This document shows, piece by piece, positions 35,080 through 45,839 of a stretch of DNA of 64,000 nt; the stretch's first letter is position 1, and the number at the start of each line of letters is the position of its first letter. The position numbers and the translations under genes were made by a program. Origin of the DNA: Osedax fenrisi (lineage: Eukaryota; Annelida; Polychaeta; Sabellida; Siboglinidae); the NCBI GenBank assembly GCA_964019155.1, contig OZ025243.1:8719865-8783864 (forward strand), read 5' to 3'. The notes beneath the pieces were generated by a model. The model was not told where the DNA came from. It saw nothing but the letters and a program-made list of their open reading frames with translations, and searched no databases.

Positions 35080-35509
35080 TTATTAGTTATAATAAAGCAT
35101 AATAATTATTTTTAAATATCCAATAATACAATTTCTAACAAATATTTATTTAAAAAATAAATATTTTTATTTTACAATTATATTGTTATATATCATTATT
35201 TTGAAAATATACATTACTACATAAATTATAATTATATATATATATATTATTATATGCGGTAGTATAATATGTAATAATAAAATATAGTTAACTTACGGTA
35301 AAATTATTATATAGTAAAATATTTTATAATAAAATATAATTAAATCACGGTATATTTATTATACAGAACAATATCAGAATAATATTATAATAATTGCGTA
35401 TTTATAATTTAATTTAACTTATACTATTATAATTAGTACTTGATTAAAGCAACTTAATACGTTAACTTAAATTATAAATACATATCATATAAATATTTTA
35501 TAATTATCT

Positions 35510-36395
35510 TGTCATCAAATTATCTATCTCAGCCTCATAATTACTTATCTCGTCATCATAATTACTTATCTCGTCATCAAATTATCTATCTCAGCCTCAT
35601 AATTACTTATCTCGTCATCATAATTACTTATCTCGTCATCATAATTACTTGTATCGGCATCAAATTATCTATCTCGGTCTCATAATTACTTATCTCGTCA
35701 TCAAATTATCTATCTCGGCCTCATAATTACTTATCTCGTCATCATAATTACTTGTATTGGCATCAAATTATCTATCTCGGTCTCATAATTACTTATCTCG
35801 TCATCAAATTATCTATATCGGCCTCATAATTACTTATCTCGTCATAATAATTACTTATCTCGTCATCAAATTATCTATCACAGCTTCATAATTACTTATT
35901 TCATCATCATAATTACTTGTCTCGTAATCAAATTATCTATCTCGTCATCACAATTACTTATCTCAGCCTCATAATTACTTATCTCGTCATCAAATTATCT
36001 ATCTCGTCATCATAATTACTTATCTCAGCCTCATAATTACTTATCTCGTCATCAAATTATCTATCTCGTCATCATAATTACTTATCTCGTCATCAAATTA
36101 TCTATCTCGTCATCATAATTACTTATCTCAGCCTCATAATTACTTATCTCGTCATAAAATTATCTATCTCGTCATCATAATTACTTATCTCAGCGTCATA
36201 ATTACTTATCTCGTCATCAAATTATCTATCTCGTCATCATAATTACTTATCTCGTCATCAAATTATCTATCTCGTCATCATCATTACTTATCTCAGCCTC
36301 ATAATTACTTATCTCGTCATCATAATTACTCCTCTCGTCATCAAATTATCTATCTCGTCATCATAATTACTTGTATCGGCATAAAATTATCTATT
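35510..36395. repeat. 20/21-bp minisatellite, about 43 units
   Basis: Units alternate between aattacttatctcgtcatca-t (21) and aaattatctatctcgtcatc (20), with agcctcat variants. On the minus strand the 21-base units read DDEISNY or EAEISNY, an acidic heptad; the 20-base units break the frame. Higher-order blocks of two to three units are evident. Confidence 0.95.
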
Positions 36396-36442
36396 GTATA
36401 TAGTTTATATAATTTATATAGTTAGCTAAGATATATAAGATG

Positions 36443-36705
36443 TATACTCTATCATAGGAGGAGGATGAGTTTGACAAATATATGAAAATGCCAGTGACTT
36501 GACCCAATACTAATCCATTGAGTTGGTATAGAGAAAATGATGCCCGTATCCCTTCTTTGGCTAACTTAGCAAAACGATACATATGTATCCGAGGAATTCA
36601 GTTGCATCCGAGCGAGTATTCAGTTCTGCAAGCTGCATATTGACGAATCGGTTACACCGTATATTGCCACAATTAGTTGACAAATTAATATTTTTACATA
36701 TTAAT
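36443..36705 (+). pseudogene. hAT transposase C-terminal dimerisation region
   Basis: The frame reads EEEDEFDKYMKMPVT, stop, PNTNPLSWYRENDARIPSLA, NLAKRYICIRGIQLHPSEYS, and a degraded tail with ILINL. The pattern PL-x-WY-x-EN ... P-x-LA-x-LAKRY ... PSE is the hAT family C-terminal (Dimer_Tnp_hAT) motif. It is decayed, with stops. Strand and position agree with the hAT ends. Confidence 0.85.
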
Positions 36706-36802
36706 AAATCTTTATATTAATAAATAGTATTATAATTTAATCATTTGTTTCTTATTTTTGTAATACTTTGTGATTGCTATCGGTATAAATTTTCATCGAG
36801 GT

Positions 36803-36868
36803 ATTTGATTATCTCGAGACAGTATATTTTAGTATTTGATTATCTCGAGACAGTATATTTTAGTATTT
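36803..36868. repeat. Tandem duplication, 31-bp unit x 2
   Basis: gtatttgattatctcgagac-agtatatttta repeated twice near the hAT right end. Confidence 0.85.
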
Positions 36869-37604
36869 GAAAAAAAATCTCCTAAATTTACATCACTAGT
36901 GATAAGTATTATATTGTTTGTTTCGTAATATTATTGGTATGTTTTGTTATTAACGTGTTCTGTTTTTGTATAGGTATATTGGTTTATTTTATTTGTAACT
37001 TGTTTTGTTTATATATATATATATGTTTCAAATTTATTATAGGTACCTACAATTAAAATATAAAATTAATAAAGTACTACCTACTATTATTACAGATTTT
37101 GGTAAGTATTACATTATTTGTTTGTTTCATTCTAGTATTTGTTTTATTCTATTATAGGTTTATTTGATTTTTAACATGTTTTGTTTATAATATATTTAAA
37201 ATTTAACATTTAAATATTAAACTATATAACTAATAATGTATTACTAAAACAGGGTAACACGATAAGAAGAGTTCTATAAAGTTAAAGTAGAAATTGAATA
37301 TTTCGATGCAACTTACAAAATAATTTATTTTATTTCTATTTTCGATTATTTTTATGCTATCTTTTATTTCTATTTTGATCATTTTTCGTTTATTATACTA
37401 TATGATTTATTTCTACTTTCGATTGTTTTTCGTTTATTTTTAAGGTAACTGTAAAACGTTTTAATTTCTTTAATTTTTTAATTTCGTATTATTCTTTGTT
37501 TATTTCTATAACGTATGTTATCGTTAGCAAATATCTATACTTTATACTTTCGATTATATTTTCGGCTATGTATTTGCTTAAATAAATTATCAATCAACTA
37601 TTAA

Positions 37605-37643
<39 letters not shown>

Positions 37644-37669
37644 GTATATATGTGTATATATATATTAGT

Positions 37670-38812
37670 GCTGTACAATTATTAATTATTAATTATATAG
37701 TATTTTAATAATTATTCAATTCTAATTTACTAATTAATAATTATTTATCAATACTTATTATTAATTATATATTATTTTAATAATTATATATCAATACTTA
37801 TTATTAATTAACAATTAATTATATATTCATAATTATTAACAATAATTATTATTAAGTAATACTAATTAATTGTATATTATTAATTATTAATTATATATTA
37901 TTTTAATAATTATTAATTATTCAATTCTAATTTACTAATTAATAATTATTTATCAATACTTATTATTAATTATATATTATTTTAATAATTATATATCAAT
38001 ACTTATTATTAATTATCAATTAATTATATATTAATAATTATTAATTATATATTATTTTAATAATTATTCAATTTTAATTTACTAATTAATAATTATTTAT
38101 CAATACTTATTATTAACTAATAAAAATAAATTATATATTAATAATTATTAATTAATAATTATTTATCAATACTTATTATTAATTAATAACAATTAATTTT
38201 ATATTATAAATTATTAATTATATATTATTTTAATAATTATTCAATTCTTATTTACTGATTATTAATTCTTTATCAATAATTATTATTAAGTAATAACAAT
38301 TAATTATATATTAATAATTATTAATTGTATATTATTTTAATAATTATTCGATTTTAATTTACTAATTAATAATTATTTATCAATACTTATTATTAACTAA
38401 TAACAATTAATTATATATTATTTTAATAATTATTCAATTCTAATTTATTAATTAATAATTATTTATCAATAATTATTATTAAGTAATACTAATTAATTGT
38501 ATATTATTAATTATTAATTATATATTATTTTAATAATTATTCAATTATAATTTACTAATTAATAATTATTTATCAATAATTATTATTAATTTATAACACT
38601 TAATTATATATTAATAATTATTCAATTATAATTTACTAATTAATAATTATTTATCAATACTTATTATTGATTAATAACACTTAATTATATATTATTAATT
38701 ATTAATTATATATTATCTTAATAATTATTTATCAATAATAATTTGTTAGTAATAATAATTAATTGTATATTAGTAATTATTATTTATATATTATTCTAAT
38801 AATTATTAGGCG
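37670..38812. repeat. Almost pure A/T satellite, about 90-150 bp units
   Basis: Blocks of attctaatttactaattaat, aattatttatcaatacttat, tattaattatatattatttt recur about eight times. Almost no G or C occurs over 1.1 kb. A related short stretch resumes at 39990-40060, beyond the TA-flanked MITE. Confidence 0.9.
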
Positions 38813-39078
38813 CTAAGTTAGGTGAATATTCTATATTTAACTATGACTCACGAAACATGAATAATGATCATAAGATAATTTACTATGCACACAGTTATCT
38901 AGGTCAGCATGGGATTATAATTATACAATGCTTGCTTGATTACTATGCATTTATATTCACATATAAAAACATGTGTACAGTGTACGACTTGCACTGTACG
39001 TCGTATATAAACATATATGCGTGTAACCATATATGGTATATTAAGTATATAATATACAAATAAATATTATACTTTGTA
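38813..39078. other. Unique segment, no gene seen
   Basis: It starts abruptly with ggcgctaagttaggtgaata after the satellite and runs to the MITE. A 68-codon frame (38857-39063) has no family likeness. It contains cagtgtacgacttgcactg, a small stem. Confidence 0.4.
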
Positions 39079-39080
39079 TA

Positions 39081-39985
39081 GGGGAAAGTAACCTAATACG
39101 GACACTTTAACAATAAATGGACTTAACTTTTTATGAATCATTATTTTTATTCAAAAATTACAATATATTCATATTATATGATTATAGATATTATTGTAAT
39201 TTTAAAATTTTATTTAATCTTTTAATTCCATAGATAACTGGGGTGTCCGTATTCGGTACCCATGTCCGAATACGGACACCCTGTGTTACAATACGGACAC
39301 CCTATATACCACTAGATAAACTATATATTATTGATGAATCAACAAGACAAATTACAATTACGTTATTTATAAGTAATTTTATGAAAAATATATTGTAATT
39401 TAATTAGTTAATATTTTATTTATTTTTATTATTATTTAATTAATAATACAATTTAAGTGTCTATATAATAATTTTTTTAGAATTACCTTTATTGGTAGTA
39501 TTAATATTATAACGCACGCGATTTTTATGAAAATCAGAATAGTTCATACGCTGTGCGTTGATTGGTTATAGGGTGTCCGTATTAAGACATTTAGAGTGTC
39601 CGTATTAGGAACTTATATGACATCTTGATATATGCTTATAACTTAATGAATATTTGATAACAAATATAGAAATTAAAAATACAATTTTTAGAATGCTTTA
39701 GTTTTTAATAATATATTGTTATATTTTATATTAATACATGTATATATACTTGAGAAGGTTTTAAGTTGAATTTTTTTTTGATAAATTTAAAATCGTAATA
39801 AAAAAATCAGTTTATTGGATATATCAGCAATATGTTGAATAATAAAAAAATAAAAAATACTTTTTTAGACTATTTATATGATTATGAATATTTTATTAAT
39901 TAAACATTTTTTTGTAGGATTTATGGTTTCTGAGATACCGAGAGTGTCCGTATTCGGGCACTGTCCGTATTCGGTTACTTTCCCC
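39081..39985. mobile_element. TA-flanked MITE with reiterated GTGTCCGTATT motif
   Basis: The terminal inverted repeats ggggaaagtaacctaatacg and its complement (tattcggttactttcccc) are bounded by TA on both sides (39079-39080, 39986-39987), as for Tc1/mariner-type insertion. Inside, the 11-mer gtgtccgtatt or its complement occurs about seven times, clustered in subterminal and central positions. It has no coding capacity. Confidence 0.85.
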
Positions 39986-40059
39986 TACTATTATTCAATT
40001 ATAATTATTAAGTAATAATAATTAATTGTATATTATTAATTATTATTAATTATTATTAT

Positions 40060-40294
40060 AGTGTCATGATAATTGATTAGTTAATATACAATTTATAATT
40101 TCAGGATAATTAAGATCATCAGTAGTTTTCTTCCTGCTTGGCTAGATGAATATATTCATGAATATGTTCAAGATCATCTCCTTTACCGCCCTAGACGTCC
40201 TCCGTATGCTATCCGGGATCACCTCCGGTATCGTCTTCGTGAATGCCATGTATCTAAACTTGTTGGCCAGCTTCTAGTACGAAAAATTGAATAG
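40060..40294 (+). CDS. Exon-like unit 1 of a triplicated block
   Basis: An acceptor-like tttataatttcag at 40104 is followed by a frame to TAG 40292: IIKIISSFLPAWLDEYIHEY, VQDHLLYRPRRPPYAIRDHL, RYRLRECHVSKLVGQLLVRK, IE. It is GC-rich, with basic and aromatic residues and no membrane segment. The 45 bases upstream (tgtcatgataattgatta...) are repeated with the exon. The family is unknown; it could be a lineage-specific gene or part of an unrecognised mobile element. Confidence 0.45.
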
Positions 40295-40337
40295 TCAAGA
40301 TGCAGAAGTTAAAGGTTAGTATACACATATAAATATT

Positions 40338-40577
40338 ATAGTGTCATGATAATTGATTTATTAATATACAATTTATAATTTCAGGATAATTAAGATCAGC
40401 AGTAGTTTCTTCCTGCTTGGCTAGATGAATATCTTCATGAATATGTTCAAGATCATCTCCTTTACCGCCCTAGACGTCCTCCGTATGCTATCCGGGATCG
40501 CCTCCTGTATCGTCTTCGTGAATGCCATGTATCTAAACTTGTTGGCCAGCTTGTAATGGAACGTTCCATATCATGCT
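40338..40577 (+). pseudogene. Exon-like unit 2 (280 bp downstream)
   Basis: A near-identical copy of unit 1, with one T fewer in agtagtttcttcctg. Relative to the same acceptor the frame is therefore shifted and stops early. In the alternative frame FLPAWLDEYLHEYVQDHLLY, RPRRPPYAIRDRLLYRLREC, HVSKLVGQL continue to a stop at about 40577. Either it is spliced in another phase or it is a broken copy. Confidence 0.5.
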
Positions 40578-40795
40578 AACGAACTAGATATCGGTCGTCC
40601 CATTATGTAACATGTTTACTGCTTTCGGAATCACGTTGACGCACGCACTGCATGTGTGCCTAGGGAACGCAGCCCTCCCTGATTGGCTAAGGGATAAATG
40701 TACCACGCGATACCTTGCACCTCTTTGCACTTGTATGGTACAGCTAGTCTATTATTCATTATATACAACTAATTACAGTATACACATATACATAT

Positions 40796-40945
40796 GATTG
40801 TGTCATCATAATTGATTTATATTAATGTACAATTTATAATTTCAGAATAAACAAGATGATCTTCCTGCTTGGCTATGGTGAATATCTCCATGAATATGTT
40901 AAAGATCATCTCTAGGATCCGGTATCGTCTTCGTGAATTTCGTAT
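40796..40945 (+). pseudogene. Exon-like unit 3, shortened
   Basis: It has the same upstream block (tgtcatcataattgattta, aatttataatttcag) followed by cttcctgcttggct, gaatatctccatgaatatgt and tccggtatcgtcttcgtgaa. It lacks the middle RPRRPPYAI segment, carries a frame break, and ends at an AT tract. Confidence 0.6.
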
Positions 40946-41221
40946 ATATATATATATATATATATATATCTGGAATTATACACTGTGCTATTTAATGAAC
41001 AGAAACCTCTATATTCGCATACTATATACTATATATGTATATTATAATCATATATGATCATATATGTATACATACTTGTATTATTATCATTATAAATATA
41101 CCCTTTATTCCCAGTTTATTATTATATATATTATTCACGTATTATATCATATCCGTATTTTGTGTATTGTTCCTTGTAATAAATGAATGAATTGTTTTAC
41201 GTTTCTTTTTTACTGTGTATG

Positions 41222-41500
41222 GGTACAAATATACATTCCACTAGGTGTTTATTTATGGGTAAAAATATACGTTCCACTAGGTGTTTATTAAGGGTAAAAA
41301 TATACGTTCCACTAGGTGTTTAATCATGAGTAAAAATATACGTTCCACTAGGTATTTATTTATGGGTACAAATATACGTTCCACTAGGTGTTTATTTATG
41401 GGTAAAAATATACGTTCCACTAAGTGTTATTTATGGGTAAAAATATACGTTCCACTAGGTGTTTATTTATGGGTAAAATAATACGTTCCACTATTGATTT
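41222..41500. repeat. 36-bp minisatellite, about 7.7 units
   Basis: Unit gtgtttatttatgggtaaaa-atatacgttccactag. Being a multiple of three it stays open on the plus strand (FMGKNIRSTRCL repeats), which is a consequence of the unit length and not evidence of a gene. Confidence 0.95.
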
Positions 41501-41628
41501 TTTATATGTAAAAGGAAACCGTTTATCTGCTCACAAACTACCTATGATTCGACCACCTACTGGAACATATTATTTGACCTATACCCAGTAAACAATAATC
41601 TAAAACATAATATATAACAAAATGATGC

Positions 41629-41945
41629 GCAATGTTCCTTGCGTCTATTATCTGTCTTTTTTGGCTATGTTTTTATTGCACATTTTATCTGCAATGTTCC
41701 TTGCGGATAAAAGACGTATTATTCTTTGCGGATAAAAGACGTAATATTCTTTGCGGATAAAAGGCACAATGTTCTTTGCGGATAAAATATGCAATATTTT
41801 GTGCGCAATAAAGCATAGCCAAAAAAGACATATAATAGACACAAAGAACATTGCGCACTTTATCCACAACTTATTTTGCATATTTTGTGCGCAATAATAC
41901 ATAGCCAAAAAATACATATAATAGACGCAAAGATCATTGCGAATT
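41629..41945. repeat. Inverted/tandem repeat element (TTGCGGATAAAAGRC)
   Basis: The left arm gcgcaatgttccttgcgtct, tgtcttttttggctatg is inverted at 41807-41860 and again at 41885-41942. The core has four units of ttctttgcggataaaa. A foldback-type element is likely. Related gcgcaa/ttgcgc words reappear at the 51-bp repeat near 47.8 kb. Confidence 0.7.
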
Positions 41946-42199
41946 ATTTACGCAATATATTACATATTATATAAGAAATATTCACTAAACTCTTGATAAT
42001 ATTATGAAATTTATTGAAGTATAAAATAAACAAGATATTTTTTATATTTTTTTAAATAAATTTTATTGGTTTCTTAAAAAATTCTGTATTCTCTTTGATG
42101 TTTCCACATCATTATAAGCATCTATGAAATAAATTATAATTAATTTTGTTTATATAAAATAAATTCTAACCAATTAGAATCCCATACAATTGTGTATTT

Positions 42200-42320
42200 C
42201 TGAAGGAACGTTTACCCGTCTTTCCCGTCCCGTCCATGTTGAAAGCCGCCCAACACTCACGACTGGCCAGGGATTTGAGGAGCCTACCAGGCTTCATGCA
42301 CCTTTTATGTTCGATGCTTA
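42200..42320. other. GC-rich island, nature unknown
   Basis: ccgtctttcccgtcccgtcc, gaaagccgcccaacactcac, aggagcctaccaggcttcat lie in AT-rich surroundings. One plus frame (MLKAAQHSRLARDLRSLPGF) is open for about 45 codons. No splice context or family was recognised. Confidence 0.35.
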
Positions 42321-42414
42321 TAATCTATAATATGGGGTTATAAATAAATTTAAATCTTCAATATATACATGAATACATATTCATGAAATCATAAACAACA
42401 TCATATATAAAAAT

Positions 42415-42655
42415 GAGTTTGAGTTTTTGACTTTAAAATTACAATAAATTATTAGCTAAACATTATTTATAATAAAAATTATAGCTTGCTAAATTTGTAA
42501 TATAGTAAATATGGTACGTATATTTATAATATATAATTATATATATTTATAAGTAACAAAATAATATTATATATGTAAATCAGGCATTAAATGAATTATT
42601 TATTAAGTTGATATTGAATATTATTAATTGACAAATTATTTTGAAAATACTATTT
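42415..42655 (+). repeat. Diverged non-coding direct repeat, copy 1
   Basis: tgactttaaaattacaataa, atagcttgctaaatttgtaa, ttattaagttgatattgaat match 43808-44150 in the same order. Confidence 0.75.
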
Positions 42656-42892
42656 TAATAAATATACCATTTTGATGATTTTAAAACAATAATTTGTATA
42701 AAACATCATTGACTTCAACTATATAATAGTGAGTTATATTAGATAATAAATACGATTTAATAGTGATATGTATTGAATCAAATAAAGTAACCGGCATAAA
42801 TTTATTTAGCTATAGTAGGGCAGGTGGATGTAGATGCAATATGAATTTTTGTACGTACAATTACAGGATATGTATATATATTTATATACATA

Positions 42893-43085
42893 TACTAACT
42901 TTACTTACAAGGTTGAGATTTATCGGTACTCCATGGAACGCGTTATCAGATCATTTCTCCCGCTCATCATTTTTTCTTTATTGCACACCAGGACGCGAGC
43001 TGTCACTTGTGATGATATCCAGATAAGAACATCTCTCATCAGATTCTCCTTATTGTTTCAACAGTGTCCTAAAAATCGCATATAA
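42893..43085 (+). CDS. Possible orphan coding exon (membrane segment)
   Basis: After acttacaag at 42912, one frame reads VEIYRYSMERVIRSFLPLII, FSLLHTRTRAVTCDDIQIRT, SLIRFSLLFQQCPKNRI and stops at 43083. It is GC-richer than its flanks, with one hydrophobic stretch (FLPLIIFSLL). The ER-x-IR-x-FLPLII-x-SLL look resembles the fifth helix region of peptide GPCRs, but the rest does not; this is a weak impression. No partner exon was found. Confidence 0.3.
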
Positions 43086-43231
43086 AGACAAATATATTAA
43101 TGTATTGGGATAGATAAGTTAAATTGGTATATTATAAATAGAATTAGTTATTGATCAATATGATTCATACATTAATTTGTAAACAAATTATTACATTTAT
43201 AATAAAAATAAATCCCGATATTATGTAATCA

Positions 43232-43233
43232 TA

Positions 43234-43262
<29 letters not shown>
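43232..43262. repeat. (AT)n microsatellite
   Basis: Alternating AT. Confidence 0.9.
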
Positions 43263-43265
<3 letters not shown>

Positions 43266-43807
43266 GGTATATGATATACATATCAATCATCCCTAACAAA
43301 GCGCCCATTTTTTTGATTACGATATATGAGATCAAATTCAAAATACTCTTTTTATAATTTGACTAGTGTACATGATAAACTTATATTGAAAATGCACATG
43401 TGGTATATATTATTAGATATATATAAATTAGCTTTTATTATAAATTTGATTTAGGCGTAATCATAATCGTAATCAAAACAAAATGGGAGCCATATTAAAT
43501 TTTCTCAAAAATAAATGATTACAAATAATTATCTAAACATTAAGTATTGGCTCACTAATTTAGTGTATATATATATATATGTGTGTGTGGGTAAATGTAG
43601 CATTACATACATGATTCATTAAGTTAATATACAATATTATTTATTGAAAATAGTTTATTTTCTAAAAATATATTGATAGCACATGTTTTAAATTTTTATA
43701 TAAAAGATTTACTTATTATATTAATATATATAATATATTTATACACTTTTATAGATAATTATCATAATACCAATACTTAAGTAAGTTCAACAATAATTAA
43801 TGAATAT

Positions 43808-43951
43808 AGCATTTTTGACTTTAAAATTACAATAAATTATTATCTAAAAATTATTTATACTATACAACTTATAGCTCGCTAAACATGTAATATTATATTA
43901 CATATAGTAAATATAGTACGTATATTTATGATAAACAATTATTATAATTAT

Positions 43952-43982
<31 letters not shown>

Positions 43983-44150
43983 TGTTATTTAATAACATAA
44001 TATATAATAAAATTATAATAACTTATTATATATATTTATAAGTAAAAATAATAATATTATATATGTAAATAAGATATTAAATAAATGATTTATTAAGTTG
44101 ATATTGAATATTATTAATTGACAAATTATTTTTCAAATAAATTTAATATA
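43808..44150 (+). repeat. Diverged non-coding direct repeat, copy 2
   Basis: A second copy of 42415-42655, enlarged by an AT tract (43956-43978). Just downstream a different 70-base block (gttttatgaagttattataa ... gggcacttttatagata) is itself repeated at 44190-44260 and 44508-44580. Confidence 0.75.
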
Positions 44151-44189
44151 ACATTAATAAATCTATCATTTTTACAATATTTATGTAAA

Positions 44190-44580
44190 TTTGTGTAGTG
44201 TTTTATGAAGTTATTATAAAGTATATACAATATATTTATGGGCACTTTTATAGATAACACTTTGGTTGATAATGTTCAATGGTACGTCCTAAAATTATTT
44301 TTCTAAAATATATATTTAAAAAAATCACATTTGTAAAATTATACTAAATTGTGATAACATTCTTTACAATCTACAATTTATTTATATGATTATCATATAC
44401 ATAAATTGTAAATCATAATGATATCTATTAAAGTATTATTAATTGTAATTATTATATATTTTAAATTTAAAATCTAATTTTCCACCATTTAAATGTCAAT
44501 ATTTATTTAAAATTGTGTAGTATTTTATGAAGTTATTATAAAGTATATACAATATAATTATGGGCACTTTTATAGATAAA
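44190..44580 (+). repeat. 70-bp block present twice
   Basis: ttatgaagttattataaagt followed by atacaata and atgggcacttttatagata at 44200-44260 and 44518-44580, about 90 percent identical by eye. Non-coding. Confidence 0.8.
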
Positions 44581-45144
44581 ACGTTCATAATTAGTTACAT
44601 TGTAAAATTATTTTCCTACAATAATCATTGTTAGCGTACTCATAATGTTAATAACACACATGTTTTAATACCTGTTTCGGGAGAATTCTATTAGAAGAGA
44701 ATCCTAGCTTGACGCTGATTGGACATATAAATGGATGTTTACTTTTTAAGGGTACAGTTCAATCAAGGACATGTACAATGTCCTTGGTTCAATTATAAAA
44801 ATTGTTTAATAAATAAGTGTTTTATGATCAAAATAAAACACTTATTTATGATAACAACCGTGTAATATATTGTATCTACCAAGGAAAAATACAACCTGTA
44901 AAATAAGCCATTTTTGAATATCGCATCCCTTTTAAAAATAGTTTAATCCATAAAATATTTATAAAATTTGTTATGGTATTTAATATTTCTAATACCATTA
45001 AAAATGTAAGTGAATGTACTTATAAATTAGTTATATTACAATTTTATTTTCGATAAAATAATATATTAAATATATAAAAATGTATATTAAGTTAAAAGTT
45101 ATAATTGATTATGATAATATAATACAATAATAGAAATCAAAATG

Positions 45145-45320
45145 TTTACATTAATGTCAGCATAATAGCAACATAATAGCAGCATAATAAACTTTTAAAA
45201 TTAATAGCAGAATAATAATAGCATAATAGACTTTAAATAGCAACATTACAGCAGCATAATAGCATGACAAATTAATAGCAGCATAATAGACATTTAATAG
45301 CAACATAAAGTAGCACCATT
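45145..45320. repeat. AGCAGCATAATAG-type repeat, block 1
   Basis: Irregular repeats of agcagcataatag, agcaacataatag and gactttaaatagcaac. The same words occur inverted and direct at 47260-47515, on the other side of the GC-rich LINE. Confidence 0.8.
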
Positions 45321-45362
45321 GTGCTATAGCATATATAGCATATAGTCAGAGCTATAAAGCCC

Positions 45363-45482
45363 TATAAAGTTATTATATTTCAGGCAAGTTGCCGGAAAGT
45401 AAGGGGGTTTCCCAGTAAAATTACAGTTAACTTTATAGAAAATAGTTTTAAAGTTAAATACTTGTAGTGGGATACCCCCTTA
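45363..45482. mobile_element. CCGGAAA-type MITE, copy 2
   Basis: ttatatttcaggcaagttgc, cggaaagtaagggggt, tagtgggataccccctt; matches the copies at 14822-15034 and 53930-54125. Confidence 0.7.
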
Positions 45483-45517
45483 ATGTTCCTTCATATGTAC
45501 TTTCAAATCAACTTCGA

Positions 45518-45518
<1 letters not shown>

Positions 45519-45561
<43 letters not shown>
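45519..45561. repeat. (AT)n microsatellite
   Basis: Alternating AT. Confidence 0.95.
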
Positions 45562-45567
<6 letters not shown>

Positions 45568-45839
45568 TAATGTATATCTATATACTATATACATTGTATA
45601 TAATTATAATGTATTTGTATCTACTAAGATGTATCTACTAAGAAAATTGTGTATTTGTAATTGTATCTACTATTATTTTTTTTAAAGTAATTGTAGTAGT
45701 ATCTATTATAAGAAAAAAATATGTAATTGTAATTGTATCTATTATACATTTTTTGAGTATCATGCCCAGCTCTGCATATAGTATACTATTATGTTACTTT
45801 ACTTACTTTTTACTTTTTTTGGTTTATGGACTGCAAGTG

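Larger units (their letters stand above)
33409..36898 (+). mobile_element. hAT transposon with 8-bp target duplication
   Basis: Terminal inverted repeats tagtgatgtaaa / tttacatcacta are perfect over 12 bases. The flanks are gtgataag at 33401-33408 and 36899-36906, the 8-bp duplication expected for hAT. It sits in the 3' UTR of the CR1-like LINE. Subterminal ccgggtacccg palindromes (33438-33525) are common near hAT ends. The coding part survives only as the C-terminal dimerisation region (36443-36705). The middle has been replaced or swollen by a nested element, hairpins, a THAP scrap and a minisatellite. Confidence 0.92.
29280..37605 (+). mobile_element. Near-full-length decayed CR1-like LINE, split by a hAT element
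   Basis: The order is 5' UTR, ORF1 (29343-30321), ORF2 with endonuclease (30322-31060) and RT (31560-33109), then a long 3' UTR that resumes after the hAT insertion at 36899 and ends near 37605 (aaattatcaatcaac). The 3' UTR is built of related blocks, each with an attattacag or atttcag core followed by tttgttt-rich sequence. Without the insertion the element is about 4.8 kb. About half a dozen in-frame stops or shifts show that it is inactive. The AT-biased codons match its host sequence. Confidence 0.85.

Noticed and set aside
35510..36395. CRISPR-like array
   Set aside because: Repeats are contiguous 20/21-bp minisatellite units without unique spacers, within a eukaryotic hAT transposon.
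38857..39063. 68-residue ORF between satellite and MITE
   Set aside because: No recognisable domain or splice context; length is within chance for this composition.
41281..41481. ORF of FMGKNIRSTRCL repeats as a gene
   Set aside because: The frame is open only because the minisatellite unit is 36 bases. There is no start, splice or codon evidence.
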